A stretch of 64,000 nt of DNA from Capitulum mitella. Lineage: Eukaryota > Arthropoda > Thecostraca > Pollicipedomorpha > Pollicipedidae. The position numbers and the translations under genes are program-made. The stretch is from NCBI GenBank assembly GCA_030062745.1, contig CP099851.1, forward strand, positions 10,914,393-10,978,392, in the 5' to 3' direction. The notes under the pieces are model-generated. The model was not told where the DNA came from and did no database searches. It saw only the letters and a program-made list of their open reading frames with translations. Shown piece by piece: positions 57,850 through 64,000 of this stretch; positions within the stretch are counted from its first letter, which is position 1; each line of letters opens with the position of its first letter.

Positions 57850-58085
57850 ATCTGCCGTATGACGTCATGTGTGCCCGCCGAACCGGCCGTCAGCTGACAT
57901 TTGACGTCATCCAGGCCTTCCGGTTCTACGGCCATCCAAACCTGTGGTCAGGAGTTACGCGATGTCCATTGGGCTATCCGGACGTATTATCAGCATTTCT
58001 GCGACGTCATGTGGGCCACCCAAACTTGCTGTCAGCAGTTTCCATGACGTCAGTTGGGTCGTCCAAATCTGCGACAGGCGTCCAG
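57850..58085. repeat. Diverged tandem repeat of about 45-55 bp carrying CRE palindromes
   Basis: Four or five loose units share a (T)GACGTCA/GATGTCCA core, a TTGGGC.. or TGGGCC.. stretch, a CC.AA.CT block and GTCAGCAGTT-type ends. Exact TGACGTCA occurs at 57860-57867, 57902-57909 and 58045-58052, with a near match at 58001-58008. The sites are part of the repeat, so their number reflects duplication. Whether they bind CREB/ATF-type factors is unknown. Confidence 0.6.
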
Positions 58086-58625
58086 GACGGTGTACTTCGT
58101 CGAACGACTCCAGTTCTGCAGCCAATAGACAACAGCAGTAGATTTCTGTTGTTTCCGTTTTTCCATCTGCCCTGGACCCGGAACACGGATGACGAGACCG
58201 GATGGGCCTCCGGCAGCCCCGTCCCAGATGGCGAAGCGCTGTGAGGAGATGGCGACTGTTAGTGTTGACCCTAGGCTAGGAAAGTTGTTTCACGTTGAAA
58301 AGGATGGTGACGCAGATCCATCGGTCGAGTAAAGCTGTGCGCGGTTTGTGCGGTGAGTTTTGATAATGGAGCGGGCTTCGCCGCTAGAGGCGTGGGAAAA
58401 AAACCCTCTCAGATTTGCATTATCAAGGGGGATCCAGGTAAAACGAAAATTTTTCACGTGAGACATTCGCGTTTTTGTCCAGGTGCATAGAATAAACTGA
58501 TCTTAATCCGACGGAAAATCAGCCTTTGGCGGTGGAACTGTACTGAACAGAGGCGTGCACCTCCTATCCTCCTGTGCGTGTCTCCCGGCTAATCCCTCCA
58601 GGCCGAAGAGCTGTGACGAAGCCAT
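58086..58625. other. Non-coding stretch
   Basis: No gene, repeat array or RNA recognised. Confidence 0.5.
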
Positions 58626-59873
58626 TTAACCCTATTCCCAGAGGGCTAGACGGTATGGTCGATTCCCGGCAGGGGGGGCGGATTCGGCCCCCCCCTGAGA
58701 TCTCGAGAACTACTCGTCCGATTTCATCGCAACAAACGGCAATCGATTTGCCGTCACGTGAACTACATCTTTATAACAAGAAATTCTCAAAATTTTGAAA
58801 TTTGTGGATACAGGGGGGCAAAAATATCAAAATGGGGGGTACTTTTGGACTTCTTATAACTCCGTCGTTTATGGACCGATTTCGATGAAACTGGCATGAA
58901 TCGAGAGATTATGGATAGGGCTTTTACCATGGGTCCGCAAAGCTGAAATTTTGAGAAAATTCATGGGCGTTCACAGGGTTTCAAAAATAGGAGGATTAGT
59001 TTTCTAACAACTGAATGAACAAAATAGGCAATCACCCTTTTTTGGCTTCTGCTAGTCATGTTATACTAAAGAAGTAAAAATCGCATTACAATGTTTGTAT
59101 AATGTTAGCATAGGCGGTGCCAGGGACATGAAAAAGGGGGAACTGTCATGGTCACACGTTTCTCAGATCAACTTGTGACCTTTGACCTTAAATGACCCCC
59201 AGTGACCTTGGGGTCACTTGGAATGATCTCGTGTGCATTTAGTATTATCTGTAAACGTTTTCAATCATTTGAATTCACTGTATCTCAAAAATTTCATTTT
59301 ATGGCTATTGCGATATAGGGTACGCGCACTGACATTTTAGGTCATAGTTCCGTGACCCGACCTGATATCAGACTGAAACTTGGTACACAAGTGGAGGGCA
59401 CCGTTCGACGTCATATATATTCCGGGTTTGGCATTTGAAAAAATGGCGCCGAAATTATAGCGAAAAAACAAATTTTGACTTTTGACCTTGACCTGACCTT
59501 GTAAAATGACCTCAGATAAACAAAATTATATCTGCACATTGGCCAACTATTTAGCTATACATCCATATAAAGTTTTAAGTTCTAGCTTTAAAACACTGTT
59601 TTTGGCAGACATTTTCCTTTTACCCTGAACATGGCCAAAAATGGCATGAGGTGCCTCCCAAAAACGTTACCTGGCTCCGCCCCTGAGCAAAATAGAATTT
59701 TGAAATTTTGTCACAGCACGTAGAAAAAATAGCTAGGAAAAGTCACCAAGTTTCGTGAAGCTGCGTTGAAAAGCCCGGAATCGGCAAGCAAAAAACCCGA
59801 GGGGGGGCGGATTCCGCCCCCCCCCTGCCGGGAATTTGGTGAAAGGGAAATTCCCGCTTCTGGACGCTTAAAA
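58626..59873. mobile_element. Third TTAA-ended element with palindromic G/C-run termini
   Basis: Subterminal sequence ATTCCCGGCAGGGGGGGCGG (from about 58662) recurs in inverted orientation ending near 59834 (CCGCCCCCCCCTGCCGGGAAT type). Each copy is itself a near palindrome of a G7 run, CGGATTC and a C7 run. Both outer ends reach a TTAA (TTAACCCTATTCCC on the left, ...GACGCTTAA on the right). The interior is AT-rich with TGACCTTTGACCT stretches and an ATCTCGAGAACT motif like that of the element at 10624-11944. There is no transposase. The inner inverted repeat is certain; the TTAA boundaries are inferred. Confidence 0.6.
59109..59688. mobile_element. Possible hAT-like insertion nested in the TTAA-ended element
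   Basis: The left CATAGGCGGTGCCAGGGACA and the reverse complement of the right, CAGGGGCGGAGCCAGGTAAC, form a degenerate inverted pair. CAGGGGCGGAGCCAGG is a common hAT terminus. No matching 8-bp flanking duplication was found, so the insertion boundaries are uncertain. The interior is non-coding and contains a perfect TGACCTTTGACCT direct repeat. Confidence 0.4.
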
Positions 59874-59995
59874 AACAATCATGAACTGATTAATCAGAGT
59901 GGATAATGATTTCTCATCTCAATCAAAAGTGCCAGTGCAACTGTCAAAACATCGAAATTTTGAAGTTGTTTTTTGCGACCGGATTGGCATTACGT

Positions 59996-60180
59996 CAGCG
60001 CGCCCTTCACTGTCGGGTCAGGTCAGGTCAGGTCGCTGTCAGCCGTCAGGTCAGCGCGGCTTTCACAGCCGGGCCGACGTCAGGTCAGCGCGCCTTTCAC
60101 AGCCGGGCCGTGGTCAGACGTGAGCGTCTCTCACGGCCGGACCACTTTGATACGTGAGCGCCTCTGACGGCTGGGCCACT
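59996..60180. repeat. 34-bp tandem repeat, four clear units
   Basis: Units at 60045, 60079, 60113 and 60147 follow GTCAGGTCAGCGCGCCTTTC ACAGCCGGGCCG with increasing divergence (GTCAGACGTGAGCG.., TTGATACGTGAGCG..). A GGTCA pentamer run (60014-60033) and a partial unit precede them. Confidence 0.85.
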
Positions 60181-62320
60181 CCCACTGGCGGAGGGAGAGA
60201 GAACGCTTCTTACGCACAGAACGTCGTCTGAAGTGAGCACCTCTAGCGGCGTTAGACGCAAAGAAAAGTATGAAAACTGTGGTTGGTATGAAAAATATTC
60301 AAAAATCGGCATGCCCATATCATTAGAAAATATAGAATGTGGCTGAACAAAGGGAGACAAAGAAAAAGCCAAAGGAGACAAAGAAGCGTTGTCGCTTCTT
60401 TGTCCTCGCATCAGTTTCAGAAAAATTAAGAACATCATGACATTCCAGTAAAGTTATAGTTTCATGATGGCGTTTGGCCCACAATTCTCCAACATTTTGC
60501 TACTGGTCATTCACGTTACATTAGGAATGACATTCCTTCGCAGTTGGGGGGAGGGGAAGGCAAAAAAGCCTTTTGGCCCATTTCTGTGCAGTTAGTGTCC
60601 ATAGCTTTCACGCAAAATCTCACAGAAGTTAGGAGCAGCTTACCCCAACCCTCCACTGTTTATGTCCTTCCATGACAAAACTTCAGTGGAGCAGACCTGG
60701 TATTTTTGTGGATCACGACCAAACGAATGGATGCTGAACAAGTGCCTAACACATCACATATTATGGCTGTACGCCTTAATGTGTGTCATAATACCCACAT
60801 TTCTTGAAATGTTTTTTGCAGCTATTATCCAGCCATTTATTCAAACTGTGTCCAATGCAAAGTGCCTTTGATTGATATTGCCACGTCATGGGTAGATTTA
60901 TGAGCCCAAAGGGCAAATAATTCAATGTGTTCATATTCAGGGCCAGAGATGCGGACAGCAGTGCAGCCATTTGCGGCCAGCTGCCCCCCAACGTTTGAAA
61001 TTTTTCATTGGCACTGTGAGCACCCGGTGAAGGGCCGCCTTCGGAGATTTCCACTATGACCTTTCCCCATTTGTCTCTCTGACCTCCTTCTTGACCTTTT
61101 CCTCTCCTTCTGGAGACGATCAGGCCTTTTCTTACCGGTCTGCCCTTCCCTCCTCCTTGCCTTTGTCTTTTCCCTTCTTCTTTTTGCATTATTCCGTGTT
61201 CAGGAATTTCCCCTTTTCTTTCTTCGATAAGGCATAGCCATAAAAGAACTAACTAAAATTTACAATGCCTAGTGACATTTATCGAAACGTACATTAGAAC
61301 GAAAATATCCAGCTATCAAGAAGAAGATATGAGCCGTTCAGGATATTGGGTTCAGCATTTGAGGAACTTAGTGTCATGAGTGATTAATGCTTTTCCAGTT
61401 GGAGATTCAACCAGTGTGGGTAAATTTGTCCTTGGGCATATTTTTAGGAGCTGATATGGCTGAAAATTTTAAGGACAGCACGTCGTCTGAATGGCTTGGA
61501 TTAGGAACGCAGCAGTGTAAGAATTGAAGTGGTACCAAAACTGTGTTGGAAATAAACAATAAACTTTTACATCATTTAAAAATTTAGCTCATTTAGCACT
61601 TGCCTGCGAGCTACTAGGTTGAGAACTTAGTGGAACTTATATAACTTGTAGTACACTTTGTTTCCGTCGAACAGTTGTAATACACGGACTTATTCAGCCG
61701 GCAGCGAACGTGAGTGAAATTCTCTAGGCAGGCATGACCCTACACTAAATTTGAAACAGAAGGCTAGAAGTTGGTCGGGGCTCGGGAACCGGAGTTCCAG
61801 TTGGACTGGACATTGTTTTATTTTTCAAGATAGAACATTTTAACGGTACCTTGCTCCCACAAAAATTGCGCTGCGACGCACCATTTTTGCTGCGTTACGG
61901 TAACGAACAAAAAAAAAATGCTTAAATCAGATCGTTATAACATAGAGCCACTGGAAAGAAATGACACAAAATGCTTCCGCCCCATACGCAGCTGCAGATG
62001 TGTTCCTGCGCTCCTGCTCAGACAGGGGCATTGTTTTGTATTCCTTAGGAGTGTAAGTACCCCTTCATTGTTCGAATTTCCTCCTGCAAATAAATTGAAT
62101 TTGGCCCCTTAACTTTGCATTTTGTCCCATCCATGTGCGCTTTCCCTTGAGATGCGAAATATATTCTAGTCAGCAAGGCTGCAGGTTTGTCAAAACTGCT
62201 GGTGTCGCCAGAAACCCCTAGAAGGCTATTTTTTGCATACAGTGCCCGTAGACTTAAAACTGAATGCCAAAACTGTTGTCACAGTGACAGCATAAAAATA
62301 CATGACACCTGGCTATGCCT
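60181..62320. other. AT-rich non-coding stretch
   Basis: No exon recognised. A stretch at about 60760-61010 reads on the minus strand like a decayed repeat or element end (CCGCAAATGG, CAGCTGCC with a C6 run), but I cannot define boundaries. Small open frames at 60662-60871 and 61918-62112 are unsupported. Confidence 0.4.
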
Positions 62321-62324
62321 ATCA

Positions 62325-62591
62325 TTGCCAGGGACGTAGCCAAGGGTAGGCCATGGGGGCCATGTCCCCCCCCTCCTGAGCCAATCGATCTACACAAGAT
62401 ACATGGCGATTTCGCATGAATACGTAATATTGATCATATATATCTTGCAAAAACAAACATTTATGTTTGCCTGTGCAGTAAATATGAGATAAATTGCCTA
62501 AAATTACTGCCTTTTCTTGCAAATTTCGCCATATGCCTATAGCATATGACAAAATTTGACATTTGGCCCCCCTTGGGGAAAATCCTGGCAA
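62325..62591. mobile_element. hAT-like MITE, about 267 bp
   Basis: The left TTGCCAGGGACGTAGCCAAG..GGGGGCCATGTCCCCCCC and the reverse complement of the right, TTGCCAGGATTTTCCCCAAG GGGGGGCCAAATGTC, are imperfect inverted termini of the CAGGG(G/A)CGTAGCCA type seen in hAT elements. The interior is AT-rich without a transposase. A target-site duplication was not found. Confidence 0.6.
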
Positions 62592-62680
62592 CATGCCTGA
62601 TCATTGCAGTGAGAGAATTTCCAGCTCATTGTCAGTGCATTCTTAGCTTCTACTCCAAGAGCGGAAAGGACGGTGATTAG

Positions 62681-62691
62681 AATATATATGT

Positions 62692-62732
<41 letters not shown>

Positions 62733-62840
62733 TATATATACATATATATATACACACATATATATCTGTGTGTGGGGTGGGTGTGCGTGTGCGTGTGCGT
62801 GCGCGCTGCGCTGTGCTGTGCTGTGCTGTGCTGTGCTGTG
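62681..62840. repeat. Compound microsatellite (AT)n, (GTGTGC)n, (TGTGC)n
   Basis: AT-rich dinucleotide runs (62681-62760) are followed by a GTGTGC stretch (about 62783-62805) and about seven GCTGT/TGTGC pentamers (about 62808-62840). Confidence 0.95.
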
Positions 62841-63110
62841 TTTACAGCTTCATGACTTCCAGCTAACAGACTTTGGATTCATGCCATGAAAACTTGCTAT
62901 GTTGTGATAAAACAAAACGAGATTAAAATTAAATGTTTTGATGTCGCCCAATGTCGATAGGGGTGATTCGATGAATTTGGTTAAAAACTGGCATCTTTAA
63001 TGTATTGGGCAACTAGAATGGTTTTCGTCATCCAGTTGGCACGGGCCTGATCTATCGACTTATGCATTCAGCTCAAAACCGCCATTTGAAGTGAGACTCT
63101 CCCTTTAACG
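62841..63110. other. Non-coding stretch
   Basis: AT-rich DNA with no feature recognised. Confidence 0.5.
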
Positions 63111-63190
63111 GTGGTCCGCCGGTCCGTCGGTGGTCCGCCGGTCCACCGGTCCGCTGGTCCGCTGGTCCGCCGGTTCGCTGGTCCGCCGCG
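63111..63190. repeat. GGTCCGCC-type short tandem repeat
   Basis: About eight imperfect copies of a 9-11 base GGTCCGCCGGTCCGCTGGTCC pattern (quoted here as two units plus) run head to tail. No coding role is seen. Confidence 0.85.
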
Positions 63191-63256
63191 CGCCGGGGGG
63201 CCGCCGTCGGCCGCGGCTGGCAGGCGGCGGAATCAATACGGGCCGGATCACGGCCC

Positions 63257-63445
63257 GCGGCGGCACACTGCTCACGGCCCCCAGCCCGGCCACGCGGCAC
63301 ACTGCTCACGGCCCCCAGCCCGGACACCGCGGCGACACAATGCTCACCGCCCCCAGCCCGGCCACCGCGGCGACACACTGCTCACCGCCCCCAGCCCGGC
63401 CACCGCGGGGACACACTGCTCACCGCCCCCCAGCCCGGACACCGC
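63257..63445. repeat. 38-bp minisatellite, five copies
   Basis: Units follow GCGGCGACACACTGCTCACC and then GCCCCCAGCCCGGCCACC, with single-base variants and small length changes. Frames through the array are repeat translations. Confidence 0.92.
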
Positions 63446-64000
63446 CCGACGACTGCCCGGGACGGCGGCAGACCGCCATCACCGGAGCTGGGGACTCCTG
63501 TCAGTGCTGGGGGTTCGGACACTCGCAGAGCCGAACCCGGCACTCGCAGAATTGCTCTAGTGCTCTCAGTTGGGCAACATTAATGACGGTACATCGGCGG
63601 GTTCTTCGCAGATTCTAGAGCAACACAGCATGCGTATACGTGCATTCATGTTTGCTGGGCTACTTCACACTGCGTCCACAAAACGGGTGCTGCGTCATCG
63701 CTGGGCGTTCAGAATAATGGTCGAAAAGTTGCGCCCCCCGTGATGACAAGTCGCACTGATATTTTAGAACCATCATCGCGAGGAGGGTCATTGACAGGAC
63801 ATGGGTGTGAAGTTGTCATTACGGGCAGCTCAGCCTGGCGTGATGGATGGGGTTAGATAATTCCACATTTCCAGCAAATGAATCAGCTGCCCTTTGCAAG
63901 CGGTCATTTTGGCTCGAACTCCTAGCGTTCTCAAAAAACCGATCATGCGCTTTATGACGCGACCATGGTTGGTATTTTACCCTTTCTGGATTTATTTGCT
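63446..64000. other. Non-coding stretch to the window end
   Basis: No exon, RNA or repeat recognised. The PKC gene presumably continues beyond the window. Confidence 0.45.

Noticed and set aside
1-64000. CRISPR array or prokaryotic operons
   Set aside because: No direct repeats with unique spacers, no ribosome-binding-site-led gene chains. Spliced PKC exons and microsatellites show a eukaryotic nuclear genome.

Overview
The window is from an invertebrate animal nuclear genome. It has split coding exons with GT-AG introns, abundant CpG, many microsatellites and minisatellites, and many short non-autonomous transposons. There is no bacterial or organellar gene layout. The only confidently recognised gene is a conventional (calcium/diacylglycerol-dependent) protein kinase C on the + strand. 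Its C1 exons read most like arthropod Pkc53E, so an arthropod, perhaps a crustacean, is my best guess; the lineage is an inference.

Layout. Bases 1-50374 hold no recognisable functional exon. They are mosaic intergenic or first-intron DNA in which GC-rich CpG patches (about 3.6-5.2, 9.5-9.8, 16.5-16.9, 18.2-19.1, 21.9-22.2, 23-24.2, 26.9-28.6, 29.5-30.1, 35.8-36.9, 39.2-40.2 kb) alternate with AT-richer DNA. Set into this are a 369-bp tandem duplication (2.0-2.8 kb), a 1.5-kb foldback element (7.55-9.09 kb), two elements ending in TTAA (10.6-11.9 and 13.6-15.4 kb), a 25-bp minisatellite (29.8-30.1 kb), dinucleotide and GATA arrays, and two tRNA-like SINE heads. At 44.97-47.08 kb lies a decayed, unidentified coding region on the + strand, split by a hAT-type insertion with 8-bp target-site duplications.

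The PKC gene occupies at least 50375-55966: a 32-nt exon (end of the first half of C1A), an 83-nt exon (second half of C1A), and then two alternative versions of the same 112-nt exon (first half of C1B), one at 51944-52055 and one at 55855-55966. The two versions have identical length, identical splice phases and all four zinc ligands, but differ at 17 of 37 residues. One of these is the C1 position 22 known to set diacylglycerol affinity (Tyr in one, His in the other). Including both or neither would shift the frame, so they should be mutually exclusive. This is the most interesting biology in the window. The exons before the C1A half and after the C1B half are not in the window.

From 55967 to the end is intron or repeat DNA: a CRE-rich tandem repeat (57.85-58.09 kb), a third TTAA-ended element with a hAT-like element inside it (58.6-59.9 kb), a hAT-like MITE (62.3-62.6 kb), microsatellites and two GC-rich minisatellites (60.0-60.2 and 63.1-63.4 kb).
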